64,000 bases of DNA from an uncultured Prevotellaceae bacterium (GCA_900316685.1 ONDS01000003.1:96395-160394); one strand, 5' to 3'. Counted from the first letter of the stretch, positions 23,815 to 32,401 are shown. Notes: generated from the letters alone by a model not told the origin. Made by a program: numbers and translations.

Positions 23815-25095
23815 TTATTCATCTAAGCATTTGTCGAGTTCGCGCTTGATGAAATCCTTGTCGAGATGCTGGCCAATAAACACCAGTTTCTCCATGCGAT
23901 CGCCATAACGCTCATCCCAATCGCGCACCACACCAGGCTCACGCTCAAAGAGCTGCATCAACTCATCCTTGGGCATGGTGGCATACCACTGTCCGGCATT
24001 ACGGATGGACACCTGACGGCCAGCCTGTTCAAACACATAGCAGGTTTGGGGCTCATCACGGAACCAGCAAATGCCTTTGGCACGTATCACGCCCTTCGGC
24101 CATCTGCGAGCCACGAACTCATCAAAACGACCGAGATCGAAAGCAGCACGCCGGTAATAGACATAAGTGCCTATGCCGTATTCTTCCACTTCCCCACCCT
24201 CGTGGTCGTGATGATGATGGTGATGGTGGTGACCGTGATGATGCTCATGGCCATCGTGTTCGTCATCGTCATCATCATGGTCATCGTGATCATGGTCGTC
24301 GTGATCATGGTCATGATGCTCATGGTGTTCATGGTCTTCATCGTCATCATCATCATCTTCTTCATCGATGTGCTTTTCCACTTCTTGCACCCATGCCGCC
24401 GATCCAGCCACCGAGTTGAAGTCAAACAAATGGGTGTTGAGCAACCTCTCAAGCGGCACATCGCCATAATTGCACTCGATGATCTCCGCCTTGGGTTGAA
24501 GCGCCCTGACGATTTGACGGATACGTTCCAATTCCGAAGGTTCCACCTCCGCTGCCTTGTTGAGTAGCACGATATTACAGAACTCTATCTGCTGAATGAC
24601 CAGGTTCTCGATATCCTCCTCGTCGATATTCTGCCGGAGCAAGTCAGCACCATTGCCGAACTCGTCGCGCATACGAAGGGCATCCACCACCGTGGCGATG
24701 CAGTCTAAGCGCGGCACCCCATCCTTGGTCACCTCGGGAGCCATAAAAGGTATGGAACAGATGGTCTGTGCGATGGGTGCCGGTTCGCATATACCGCTGG
24801 CCTCGATGACGATATAATCGAAGCGGTTCATGCGCTGGATATCATTCAGCTGTGCCACCAGGTCCATCTTCAGCGTGCAGCAGATGCAACCGTTCTGCAA
24901 CGCCACCAAACTCTCGTCTTTCTGTCCCACTATTCCGCCCTTCTGTATCAGGTCGGCGTCGATGTTCACCTCGCCGATATCATTGACGATGACGGCGAAT
25001 TTGATACCCCTCTCGTTGGAGAGGATACGGTTGAGCAATGTAGTCTTTCCGCTGCCCAGATAACCCGTGAGCAGCAATACGGGTGTTTCTTTCAT
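23815..25095 (-). CDS. COG0523 (CobW/ZNG1-like) GTPase with His-Asp tract
   Basis: The 426-residue G3E GTPase has Walker A GYLGSGKTT (11-19), the metal-binding CICC signature (C70, C72, C73), the guanine motif LLNKAAE, and a C-terminal CobW domain (GVIRAKGICWFRDEP). Between the two domains, at about 246-305, lies a tract almost entirely of His, Asp and Glu. Members deliver zinc or other metals to client enzymes and often carry such tracts for metal storage. It follows the pantothenate kinase gene by 21 bases on the same strand. No Zur-type operator was recognised, so regulation by metal is not shown. The metal is most likely zinc by family analogy. Confidence 0.9.
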   Translation of the reverse strand: MKETPVLLLTGYLGSGKTTLLNRILSNERGIKFAVIVNDIGEVNIDADLIQKGGIVGQKDESLVALQNGCICCTLKMDLVAQLNDIQRMNRFDYIVIEASGICEPAPIAQTICSIPFMAPEVTKDGVPRLDCIATVVDALRMRDEFGNGADLLRQNIDEEDIENLVIQQIEFCNIVLLNKAAEVEPSELERIRQIVRALQPKAEIIECNYGDVPLERLLNTHLFDFNSVAGSAAWVQEVEKHIDEEDDDDDDEDHEHHEHHDHDHDDHDHDDHDDDDDEHDGHEHHHGHHHHHHHHDHEGGEVEEYGIGTYVYYRRAAFDLGRFDEFVARRWPKGVIRAKGICWFRDEPQTCYVFEQAGRQVSIRNAGQWYATMPKDELMQLFEREPGVVRDWDERYGDRMEKLVFIGQHLDKDFIKRELDKCLDE

Positions 25096-25116
25096 TGATA
25101 TATGTGTTTGATTGGT

Positions 25117-25935
25117 TTACGGTTTATAACAAAGTGCCGCTCCGATGGCAGTACAGAATTCGGAATATTTGGGTATGCGGAAGTGTACTCCATAAAGACG
25201 CTCCAGGTGTGGGAACACCTCGCGGCACTGAGGCAGCAAGGTGAGGTTGCCTATCATCACGAAGTCGCGTATGTCGGTATTCAGTGCCGAGAGCACCGCC
25301 GCGCTGCCCACCGATTGCAATACCATGTGGATGAGTCCCAGTGCCACGTCTTCTTTGGCGGCATCGGCCTGGGCATTGGCGAAGAGCGATGCCGTGGCAT
25401 CCATAGGCAGCCCCGGCAGCGGATTGGCGCTGATGTCGCCTATCTGCAGGTTGATTTTCTTCAGGTCGCCCTGCATGGCCAAAGCGACTACCTGCTTGAT
25501 GTCGCCCGTCTGCAAGAAGATACGTGAGAGCCCGGAGAGGGTGCCTCCACCGATACCTATTCCCCCGATATGACGGATGTTGTCGCCTTCGCAGAGCACG
25601 AGCGATGTTCCCGTACCCATGCTCACCACGATGAAATTATCCAATCCCGACTCGAAGCGCGCGCCCTGGCCATCGCACAGGAACTCGTCGACCTTCTCTG
25701 TGGTCAACCCATAAATAGGTTTGTCGATATAGGCGCTGCCCACCCCGGTAAGCATCACCTTCTTCACATCGTTTAGTTCCACCCTGTTGTCATAGAGATA
25801 TTTGCCAAACGCTCCGTAGAGCGAAGTCACCGGGTCGGCAGCATTGATTCGCTGGGGCGAAATGATTTTTCCTTTGTTGAACCCTACAATCTTGGTGGTG
25901 CTTATGCCCACATCGATACCAATTACGATACTCAT
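25117..25935 (-). CDS. Type II pantothenate kinase (Fumble family)
   Basis: The 272-residue ASKHA-fold kinase phosphorylates pantothenate, the first step to coenzyme A. It has the phosphate-1 motif IGIDVGISTTKIVGF, then VMLTGVGSAYI, VSMGTGTSLVL (phosphate 2) and the glycine-rich GGIGIGGGTLSGL, characteristic of type II PanK rather than CoaA or CoaX. It is the first gene of a pair with the COG0523 GTPase. An imperfect -7 box (TAATTTCG) lies at 25999-26006 on the minus strand. Confidence 0.9.
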   Translation of the reverse strand: MSIVIGIDVGISTTKIVGFNKGKIISPQRINAADPVTSLYGAFGKYLYDNRVELNDVKKVMLTGVGSAYIDKPIYGLTTEKVDEFLCDGQGARFESGLDNFIVVSMGTGTSLVLCEGDNIRHIGGIGIGGGTLSGLSRIFLQTGDIKQVVALAMQGDLKKINLQIGDISANPLPGLPMDATASLFANAQADAAKEDVALGLIHMVLQSVGSAAVLSALNTDIRDFVMIGNLTLLPQCREVFPHLERLYGVHFRIPKYSEFCTAIGAALCYKP

Positions 25936-25998
25936 CCTTGAGAGGTTGAAAGATTAAAAAATTAAAAGATGAAAATACTAAATGATTGCATTTGGCTG

Positions 25999-26006
25999 CG
26001 AAATTA
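25999..26006 (-). promoter_or_regulatory. Possible -7 box of the pantothenate kinase operon
   Basis: TAATTTCG on the minus strand differs from TAnnTTTG at one position and lies 64 bases before the ATG. Confidence 0.35.
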
Positions 26007-26111
26007 CGGAATATTTTCGAGAAAGTGCCTCTCCATAAGCTTGAAATTACAGGATACGTTAAAATATATTATAAAATAGGTAGTTCGTGGCGTGTTTTGT
26101 CATGAATTGTG

Positions 26112-26119
26112 TATATTTG
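26112..26119 (+). promoter_or_regulatory. -7 box of the DUF4332 gene
   Basis: TATATTTG matches the consensus; the leader to ATG 26189 is about 65 bases and AT-rich. Confidence 0.6.
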
Positions 26120-26188
26120 CATTATTATACTCTAAACACTATTCATTTTTGATGTTTATAATTTTCTAATTTTTTAAATATTTCTACC

Positions 26189-26596
26189 ATGACCTACAAA
26201 ATTATCGACATTCAAGGAATCGGCCCCGCTTACGCCGAGAAGTTGTTGGCCGCCGGCATCGACACCGACGCCAAGTTGTTGGAAAAATGCGCCAAACCCG
26301 CCGGCCGCAAGGCTTTGGCCGAGGAAACGGGCATCTCCCCCAAGCTTATTTTGACATGGACCAACCATTCCGACCTGATGCGCATCGACGGTGTGGGTCC
26401 CCAGTTCTCCGAACTGCTCGAGGCTGCCGGCGTCGACACCGTGAAGGAGTTCCGCCATCGTAAAGCCGAGAACCTGCAGCCCAAGCTGGAAGAGGTGAAC
26501 GCCGAGAAGAACCTCTGCAACCGCGTGCCGAGTGTTAAGGAATTGCAGAAGATGATCGACCAGGCCAAGGAATTGGAAACCGTGATGGAATATTAA
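26189..26596 (+). CDS. DUF4332 helix-hairpin-helix protein
   Basis: The 135-residue cytoplasmic protein has two helix-hairpin-helix-like repeats, IQGIGPAYAEKLLAAGI (residues 8-24) and IDGVGPQFSELLEAAGV (near 65-82), each followed by a helix. This is the DUF4332 arrangement, similar to the DNA-binding HhH tandem of ligases and polymerases. Nucleic-acid binding is likely but untested. It is a single-gene unit with its own promoter and a strong terminator. Confidence 0.85.
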   Translation: MTYKIIDIQGIGPAYAEKLLAAGIDTDAKLLEKCAKPAGRKALAEETGISPKLILTWTNHSDLMRIDGVGPQFSELLEAAGVDTVKEFRHRKAENLQPKLEEVNAEKNLCNRVPSVKELQKMIDQAKELETVMEY

Positions 26597-26642
26597 GAGC
26601 GAAGAGAAGCGAGGAGCCCTGCTCTTTCGCCCTTCAAATGCG

Positions 26643-26682
26643 AATCGCACTAAGTGTTAACCACTTGGTGCGATTTGTTTTT
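26643..26682 (+). terminator. Terminator after the DUF4332 gene
   Basis: AATCGCACTAAGTG pairs with CACTTGGTGCGATT (13 of 14) over a TTAAC loop and is followed by TGTTTTT. Confidence 0.85.
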
Positions 26683-26736
26683 CGCCCGTTTTAGCAAAAA
26701 AACCAAAATAAATTTCGGTATCCGATGAAAAAGCAT

Positions 26737-26744
26737 TATCTTTG
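26737..26744 (+). promoter_or_regulatory. -7 box of the HU gene
   Basis: TATCTTTG with a leader of about 50 AT-rich bases. Confidence 0.65.
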
Positions 26745-26798
26745 CATCCCAAAATAATTTAATCAACAAAACGTTTAATCATAATATATTAACAACCA

Positions 26799-27098
26799 AT
26801 GACTAAGGCAGAAATTATCAACCGGATAGCATCGGAAACCGGGGTAGCCAAAAAAGACGTTTCATCTACCGTGGAAGCGTTCATGGAAGTTATCAAGCAG
26901 AGTCTGCTTGAGCAGAAAGAGAATGTGTATCTTCGTGGCTTTGGCAGTTTCATCGTCAAACACCGCGCCGAGAAGACCGCCCGCAATATATCGAAGAACA
27001 CCACCATCGTCATCCCCGCCCACGATTTCCCCAGCTTCAAACCCGCCAAGAGTTTTGTCGCCCAGATGAAAGGTGAGGAAGTGACCGACGAGGATTAA
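26799..27098 (+). CDS. HU/IHF-family DNA-binding protein
   Basis: The 99-residue protein has the HU layout: helical dimerisation part (MTKAEIINRIASETGVAKKDV), then the beta arms VYLRGFGSFIVKHRAEKTARN and the terminal helix with PSFKPAKSF. The RGFGSF motif is diagnostic. It bends DNA in the nucleoid. A 29-codon basic gene lies 52 bases downstream in the same direction. Confidence 0.95.
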   Translation: MTKAEIINRIASETGVAKKDVSSTVEAFMEVIKQSLLEQKENVYLRGFGSFIVKHRAEKTARNISKNTTIVIPAHDFPSFKPAKSFVAQMKGEEVTDED

Positions 27099-27150
27099 TG
27101 CTCACGTTCAAGAATCAATCACATCAAACATAACATTCAATTCAATCATT

Positions 27151-27240
27151 ATGCCAAACGGAAAAAAGAAAAAGGGCCACAAGATGGCCACTCACAAGAG
27201 GAAAAAGAGACTGAGAAAAAACAGGCATAAGAGCAAGTAA
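27151..27240 (+). CDS. 29-residue, highly basic small protein
   Basis: ATG 27151 to TAA 27240 encodes MPNGKKKKGHKMATHKRKKR followed by LRKNRHKSK. About half the residues are Lys or Arg and there are no acidic residues. From memory, near-identical short proteins are found before RNase G genes in many Bacteroidota; this should be checked by search. Composition and size suggest an RNA- or ribosome-bound protein like the tiny ribosomal proteins, but this is inference. It follows the HU gene by 52 bases and is ended by a terminator at 27266-27318, so it is probably co-transcribed with HU rather than with rng. Confidence 0.75.
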   Translation: MPNGKKKKGHKMATHKRKKRLRKNRHKSK

Positions 27241-27265
27241 GCCCTTTTCATAGCCTGTTGGCTCC

Positions 27266-27318
27266 GGCATGTCCGACCCCTCCCCTGCGTGTGGAACTGT
27301 CCGACATGCCATTTTTTT
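27266..27318 (+). terminator. Terminator between the small basic gene and rng
   Basis: GGCATGTCCGAC pairs with GTCCGACATGCC with one C-C mismatch and is followed by ATTTTTTT. An open frame upstream of the rng ATG runs through it, which argues against that longer start. Confidence 0.8.
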
Positions 27319-27341
27319 GGAACACTAAGTATTATGGAGCA

Positions 27342-28916
27342 ATGACCAGCGAAGTAGTAATTGATGTCAAGCCGAAAGATATATCGATTGCCCTGCTGGA
27401 AGACAAAAATCTGGTAGAGTATCAAAACGAGACTCGTTCGGCTTCATTCTCTGTTGGCAACATCTACATCGCCAAGGTACGCAAACTGATGCCCGGTTTG
27501 AACGCCTGTTTTGTGGATGTGGGCTATGAACGCGACGCCTTTCTCCATTATCTTGACTTAGGTAACCAATTCGACTCTTACGCGAAGTACCTTAAACAGG
27601 TGCAGAGCGACAGGAAGAAACTTTATCCCATCTCGAAAGCGAGCCACCTGCCCGACCTGAAGAAAGACGGCAGCATAGCCACTACGCTGTCGGTAGGCCA
27701 GGAGGTGTTGGTTCAGATTGTGAAGGAGCCCATATCCACCAAGGGCCCACGACTTACAGGCGAGCTGAGTTTCGCAGGACGTTACCTGGTACTCATGCCG
27801 TTCTACGATAAAGTTTCCGTATCATCGAAGATCAAGAGCGGCGAGGAGCGTGCTCGCCTTAAGCAATTGATCCAGAGCATACGTCCGAAGAACTTCGGTG
27901 TGATAGTGCGCACTGTTGCCGAGGGCAAGCGTGTGGCTGAGTTAGACAGCGAGTTGAAAGTGCTGTTGAAACGTTGGGAGGAAGCCATCACGAAAGTTCA
28001 GAAGACGCAGAACCGTCCTCAGTTGGTGTTCGAGGAAACGGGGCGTGCCGTAGCCATGCTGCGCGACCTGTTCAACCCCTCCTATGAGAACATCTACATC
28101 AACGATGATGCCGTATGCCAGGAAGTGAGACATTACGTGACGCTGATAGCGCCGGACAAGGCGAATATCGTGAAGCGTTACACAGGTAATGTGCCTATCT
28201 TCGACAACTTCAACATCACCAAACAGTTGAAGTCGAGTTTTGGCAAGACGGTGAACTACAAACACGGCGCCTACCTGATCATCGAACATACGGAGGCGTT
28301 GCACGTGGTAGACGTGAACAGCGGCAACCGCACCCGTTCGGAGAATGGCCAGGAGGCCAACGCGCTTCAGGTGAACTTAGGCGCTGCCGACGAGATAGCG
28401 CGCCAGTTACGTCTTCGCGACATGGGAGGCATCATCGTCATCGACTTCATCGACATGAACCTGGCCGAGGACCGTCAGATGTTATACGAGCGCATGTGCA
28501 AGAACATGCAGAAAGACCGCGCGCGTCATAACATCCTGCCTCTGAGCAAATTCGGACTGATGCAGATTACCCGCCAGCGTGTTCGTCCAGCCATGGACGT
28601 GATGGTAGAGGAAACCTGTCCCACTTGTTTTGGCAAGGGAACGATACGGTCGAGCATTTTGTTTACCGACCAATTAGAGAGTAAGATTGATCATCTGGTC
28701 AACAAGATTGGCGTCAAGAGTTTCTACTTGCATGTGCATCCTTACGTGGCTGCCTACATCAACCAGGGCATCATATCGCTGAAACGGCGATGGCAGTTCA
28801 AGTATGGGCTGGGCGTGCGTGTCATCCCTTCACAGAAGATGGCTTTTTTGCAATACGAGTTTTACGATTCGAAAAAGCAGTTCATAGACATGAAAGAGGA
28901 GATAGAAACGAAATGA
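27342..28916 (+). CDS. rng: Ribonuclease G (Rne/Rng family)
   Basis: Started at ATG 27342 (GGAG just upstream), the 524-residue endoribonuclease begins MTSEVVIDVKPKDISIALLE, followed by the S1 domain (SVGNIYIAKVRKLMPGLNACFVDVG). The catalytic metal region is DVNSGNR (D near 324) and IVIDFIDM (near 367). The zinc-link pair is CPTCFGKG, and the small domain ends the protein. It has no RNase E-type C-terminal scaffold. It processes rRNA ends and decays mRNA, preferring 5'-monophosphate. The start at 27258 would place the coding region across a terminator and is rejected. Confidence 0.94.
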   Translation: MTSEVVIDVKPKDISIALLEDKNLVEYQNETRSASFSVGNIYIAKVRKLMPGLNACFVDVGYERDAFLHYLDLGNQFDSYAKYLKQVQSDRKKLYPISKASHLPDLKKDGSIATTLSVGQEVLVQIVKEPISTKGPRLTGELSFAGRYLVLMPFYDKVSVSSKIKSGEERARLKQLIQSIRPKNFGVIVRTVAEGKRVAELDSELKVLLKRWEEAITKVQKTQNRPQLVFEETGRAVAMLRDLFNPSYENIYINDDAVCQEVRHYVTLIAPDKANIVKRYTGNVPIFDNFNITKQLKSSFGKTVNYKHGAYLIIEHTEALHVVDVNSGNRTRSENGQEANALQVNLGAADEIARQLRLRDMGGIIVIDFIDMNLAEDRQMLYERMCKNMQKDRARHNILPLSKFGLMQITRQRVRPAMDVMVEETCPTCFGKGTIRSSILFTDQLESKIDHLVNKIGVKSFYLHVHPYVAAYINQGIISLKRRWQFKYGLGVRVIPSQKMAFLQYEFYDSKKQFIDMKEEIETK

Positions 28917-28921
28917 GAAAA

Positions 28922-28952
28922 CGGGATGTGCTTTCAGGCACATCCCGCTTTT
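28922..28952. terminator. Bidirectional terminator between rng and glmM
   Basis: A perfect 10-bp stem, CGGGATGTGC with GCACATCCCG, encloses TTTCAG. T-rich tracts follow in both directions, so it can end rng on the plus strand and glmM on the minus strand. Confidence 0.85.
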
Positions 28953-29006
28953 ATATGAGGAGTAATCGTCTCAAGTCGAACTGGTATCGGCTTAACTACT
29001 CACTAC

Positions 29007-30410
29007 TTACAGCCCCGTTATCACGTCCATGATTTTCCGGCCCAGTTCTTCTGCTTCGTCCATGGTAGGAGCCTCGCTGTAGACACGGATAATGGGTTCG
29101 GTATTCGACTTGCGCAAGTGCACCCACCGGTCAGCGAAGTCGATCTTCACTCCGTCGATATCGTTCACCTGCTCATCCTTATACAGTTCCTTCACCTTGG
29201 CCAGCAACGCGTCGACATCGGTCTCCGGAGTCAGGTCCACCCTGTTCTTGGCGATGAAATAGTCGGGCAGCGTGGCTCTCAGCTCGCTCACCTTGCCTCC
29301 TCTCTTGGCCAGGGCCGTGAGGAAGAGTGCTATGCCCACCAAGGCATCGCGCCCGTAATGGCATTCGGGATAAATGACGCCACCGTTGCCTTCGCCTCCA
29401 ATCACGGCACCCACCTCTTTCATCTTGGTGGTGACGTTCACCTCACCCACCGCTGCCGCGGCATAGTTGCCACCGTGTTTCTCGGTGATGTCTCGCAAGG
29501 CCCTGGTCGACGACAGGTTCGACACGGTATTTCCGGGAGTATGCTCCAACACGTAGTCGGCCACCGACACCAGCGTATACTCCTCGCCAAACATCTTGCC
29601 ATCCTCGCAGATGAAAGCCAGACGGTCGACATCAGGATCGACCACGATGCCGAGATCGTACTGTCCGCTCCTCATCTCCTCCATGATACCGGAGAGGTTT
29701 TTCTCCAGCGGTTCGGGATTATGGGCGAAATCGCCATTAGGCTCGCCGTTGAGCACTTTGTATTCCACCCCCAGTTGTTCAAACAGCTTGGGCAGGATGA
29801 TGCCTCCCACACTGTTGATGGCATCGAGGCACACCTTGAAATGGGCGTTCTTGATAGCTTCCACATCCACCAACTCCAGGTTGACCACCTCGTCGACGTG
29901 CCAGTCGTCGGCCTCGTCGCAGTTGATGTAATGGCCGAGCTGGTCGACATCGGCATACTCAAACTCCTCGCAGGCAGCTATGTCGAGCACTCTGGCCCCC
30001 TCTTTAGCTGTCAGGAACTCACCCTCGCAGTTGAGCAACTTTAGCGCGTTCCACTGGCGTGGGTTATGACTTGCCGTGATGATGATGCCGCCATCGGCAC
30101 CCAACTGCTTCACAGCCAGTTCGGTGGTGGGTGTGGTGGCCAATCCGATGTTCACCACATCATAGCCCATGCCCAAGAGCGTGCCGGACACGATGCTGTC
30201 GACCATTCCGCCCGAGATGCGGGCATCACGACCGACGACGATGGTGGGTCGGTTATTGTTGAATGCTGCGTTCTGCCCCACCCCTCCGTTTTCACGTATG
30301 AAGGTGGCGTAGGCCGATGTGAACTTCACGATGTCGAGCGGATTGAGGGTATCGCCCGTCTTTCCTCCTATGGTACCCCTGATACCGGAAATTGATTTAA
30401 TCAGTGTCAT
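29007..30410 (-). CDS. glmM: Phosphoglucosamine mutase
   Basis: The 467-residue alpha-D-phosphohexomutase has the phosphoserine loop IITASHNP near residue 110, the metal loop VDPDVDR, the sugar loop GGEGNGG and the phosphate-binding RKSNTEP at the C-terminus. The N-terminus, ISGIRGTIGG, fits the GlmM/phosphomannomutase subgroup usual in Bacteroidota. It interconverts glucosamine-6- and -1-phosphate for peptidoglycan and lipopolysaccharide precursors. A phosphomannomutase role is the alternative. It begins 2 bases after the DUF4827 lipoprotein gene, so the two are one operon. Confidence 0.9.
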   Translation of the reverse strand: MTLIKSISGIRGTIGGKTGDTLNPLDIVKFTSAYATFIRENGGVGQNAAFNNNRPTIVVGRDARISGGMVDSIVSGTLLGMGYDVVNIGLATTPTTELAVKQLGADGGIIITASHNPRQWNALKLLNCEGEFLTAKEGARVLDIAACEEFEYADVDQLGHYINCDEADDWHVDEVVNLELVDVEAIKNAHFKVCLDAINSVGGIILPKLFEQLGVEYKVLNGEPNGDFAHNPEPLEKNLSGIMEEMRSGQYDLGIVVDPDVDRLAFICEDGKMFGEEYTLVSVADYVLEHTPGNTVSNLSSTRALRDITEKHGGNYAAAAVGEVNVTTKMKEVGAVIGGEGNGGVIYPECHYGRDALVGIALFLTALAKRGGKVSELRATLPDYFIAKNRVDLTPETDVDALLAKVKELYKDEQVNDIDGVKIDFADRWVHLRKSNTEPIIRVYSEAPTMDEAEELGRKIMDVITGL

Positions 30411-30412
30411 AA

Positions 30413-31042
30413 TTATATACCTCTTTCAAACGATATTTCATAATAACAAGGATATACGCTCTGCGAAGCGTACTGCTGTCCCTGCTCGGCAGGGATGATG
30501 AGTTTCACCCTGGCTATGTCATCTGTTTCCTCCGTTGGTCTGCCCACGTTGACATAAGAGAGCGGCACGAGCCATCCCGTGGGCACCGAGGGTCCGTACA
30601 CGGAATACATCAGTCCGCCGGTGAACGAGGCGGTGAAGGTGCCGGAATTGTTGATGACCTGCATTATGTCGGGCATGGAAGAGTAGTACATCACATTATT
30701 GCTCAGTTGTAAGGTATCGGCAAGGATGTTTCTTTCTGAGAACCGGCAGATGACATTTGCCGTCTCGCCTTTCTTGATTTTCTCGCCACATCCTTTTTCC
30801 ACTATCTGCATATACACGCCCGTGGAGCCAAAGAGCACAAATTCGTTGTCGGCCACATTGGTCACCTCGCCGTTGGACTTGAAATCGGTCTCGCTAATCA
30901 CCTTGATTTTGCGGTCGACGATAAACTGGTTGATTGCGGAACGCTCCTTATCCTTGAGTTCCGCATACGTCTCCGTCTTATTACAAGCCGTCAGCACGAA
31001 GATGCTGCAAAGCGCCAACAAAATGAGTTTACTTCTTGTCAT
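30413..31042 (-). CDS. DUF4827 lipoprotein
   Basis: The 209-residue protein starts at ATG 31042 with a signal peptide and lipobox LTAC (Cys near 20). The mature part (AELKDKERSAINQFIVDRKI, CGEKIKKGETANVICRFSER, VPTGWLVPLSYVNVG) fits DUF4827, which looks like a divergent FKBP-type fold. It is probably anchored in a membrane. It heads the glmM operon. Its frame is open upstream only because the leader contains heptamer repeats. The promoter is far upstream at 31274-31281, giving a leader of about 225 bases. Confidence 0.8.
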   Translation of the reverse strand: MTRSKLILLALCSIFVLTACNKTETYAELKDKERSAINQFIVDRKIKVISETDFKSNGEVTNVADNEFVLFGSTGVYMQIVEKGCGEKIKKGETANVICRFSERNILADTLQLSNNVMYYSSMPDIMQVINNSGTFTASFTGGLMYSVYGPSVPTGWLVPLSYVNVGRPTEETDDIARVKLIIPAEQGQQYASQSVYPCYYEISFERGI

Positions 31043-31061
31043 TTGAATTCTATTTTTATGA

Positions 31062-31103
31062 GGGGTGAGAGGTGAGAAGTGAGGGGTGAGAGGTGAGGGG
31101 TGA
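31062..31103 (+). repeat. Heptamer array, GRGGTGA family (6 units)
   Basis: Units GGGGTGA, GAGGTGA, GAAGTGA, GGGGTGA, GAGGTGA, GGGGTGA are followed by GAGAGAAATGTCC, which is almost the same flank as at 6345-6356. It lies inside the leader of the DUF4827-glmM transcript. Confidence 0.8.
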
Positions 31104-31119
31104 GAGAAATGTCCGAAGA

Positions 31120-31259
31120 ACACTAAACACTAAACACTCAACACTTAACACTTAACACTCAACACTTAACACTTAACGCTCAACACTTAACACTTAACGC
31201 TCAACACTAAACACTCAACACTAAACACTCAACACTCAACACTAAACACTCAACACTAA
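31120..31259 (+). repeat. Heptamer tandem array, ACACTNA family (20 units)
   Basis: Twenty uninterrupted 7-base units alternate among ACACTAA, ACACTCA, ACACTTA and ACGCTCA. The higher-order pattern ACACTTA-ACACTTA-ACGCTCA occurs twice in a row. The array lies between the glmM operon promoter (31274) and its first gene. Confidence 0.9.
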
Positions 31260-31273
31260 ACCTTTATCGGCTG

Positions 31274-31281
31274 CAAAATTA
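31274..31281 (-). promoter_or_regulatory. -7 box of the DUF4827-glmM operon
   Basis: TAATTTTG on the minus strand matches the consensus. If it is the promoter, the repeat arrays at 31062-31259 are transcribed as part of the 5' leader. Confidence 0.5.
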
Positions 31282-31338
31282 GTGAAAAAAGACGGGATGA
31301 CGTACAAAATCACCTGTTTTTTGACTTTCAGCCCCTTT

Positions 31339-32382
31339 TCACGGGTAGATTGCGGCAAATTCCTTGATTACCTCGCGTGTGATGCGCTCCGCCTCCTGCA
31401 ATCCACCATAGAGTCTTCCTCCTGCGGCATTGGCGTGTCCGCCCCCATTGTAGTATTTCCGTGCCAACTCGTCGCAATAATAATGGTCTACTGAGCGCAT
31501 ACTCACCCACACCAGCCCCGGCACCTCGGTATCCTCGCGCAGCGAGATGGACAACCTGACGCCCTTGATGCGCAAGGGTTCGTTGACCAATCCCTCGGCA
31601 TCACCTTTCCTGAAGTGGAAACGCGTCATATCCTCTCGTGTGATGGAGAAGAAGGTGGCATGGCTGTCATGGAAGACATTGAGTTTCTGATACATTACAT
31701 ATCCTCTCATCCTGATACACCAATCGCTGTACACATTATACACATTGCGGTATATCTTGTCTTTGTTGATACCCTTGCTGAGTAGCTGGCCGATGATGTA
31801 ATATATCTCACTGCGGGTGGAATTGTAAGTGAAGGCTCCCGTATCGGTCATCAGTCCGCAATACAGAGCCACGGCGCAATGCTTGCTGACAGCCTCGAAA
31901 TCACCCATCTGCCAGATGATACGAAACAGCAGTTCGCAGGTGGCGGCCATCTCAGGATGCGAGATGCACACTTCGGCCTCTACAGTGGGTTCGAGATGAT
32001 GGTCGATGAGCACCTTCTTGCCCTTCGCCCCATCCAATGCCGGCTGCATGTGGTTCACTCGACTGGTATCATTGAAATCGAGGCAGAAGATGGTGTCGGC
32101 CTCTGCGAAAGCCTTGTCCAGTTCCTCCTTGTGCTTGTCGTAGCGGCGTATTTTCTCCACGCCCGGCAGCCACCTTAGGAAATCGGGAAACATGTCGGGA
32201 ACGACCACTATAGGGTCTTTGCCACGCTGTCGCAGCCATTCGGCACATGCCAACACCGACCCTATGGCATCGCCGTCGGGACTTTTATGGCATGTGATGA
32301 TGATTTTTTGTGATTCGCTGATGATGAGGTTCAGTTTCGTCACCTCTTCCTGACTCAGCAGATGAAGATTGATGGAGTCCAT
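31339..32382 (-). CDS. nrnA: DHH-family phosphoesterase (NrnA-like)
   Basis: The 347-residue protein has the DHH-domain motifs CHKSPDGDAIGS (near 31-42), LDFNDTSR, VLIDHHLEP (the DHH signature) and MTDTGAFTY, followed by the DHHA1 domain with NGGGHANAAGG. NrnA-type enzymes degrade short RNA oligomers and 3'-phosphoadenosine 5'-phosphate; a c-di-AMP hydrolase role is also possible for this family. It is on the same strand as the nucleotidyltransferase gene but separated by a terminator hairpin. Confidence 0.9.
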   Translation of the reverse strand: MDSINLHLLSQEEVTKLNLIISESQKIIITCHKSPDGDAIGSVLACAEWLRQRGKDPIVVVPDMFPDFLRWLPGVEKIRRYDKHKEELDKAFAEADTIFCLDFNDTSRVNHMQPALDGAKGKKVLIDHHLEPTVEAEVCISHPEMAATCELLFRIIWQMGDFEAVSKHCAVALYCGLMTDTGAFTYNSTRSEIYYIIGQLLSKGINKDKIYRNVYNVYSDWCIRMRGYVMYQKLNVFHDSHATFFSITREDMTRFHFRKGDAEGLVNEPLRIKGVRLSISLREDTEVPGLVWVSMRSVDHYYCDELARKYYNGGGHANAAGGRLYGGLQEAERITREVIKEFAAIYP

Positions 32383-32401
32383 GAGTACGTTGTATCGAAA
32401 A

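Noticed and set aside
27258-27341. Longer RNase G start
   Set aside because: It would cross a terminator hairpin with a T run; ATG 27342 has GGAG upstream and gives the family N-terminus.
31043-31123. N-terminal extension of the DUF4827 lipoprotein
   Set aside because: The extra codons come from GRGGTGA repeats; the ATG at 31042 starts a proper signal peptide.
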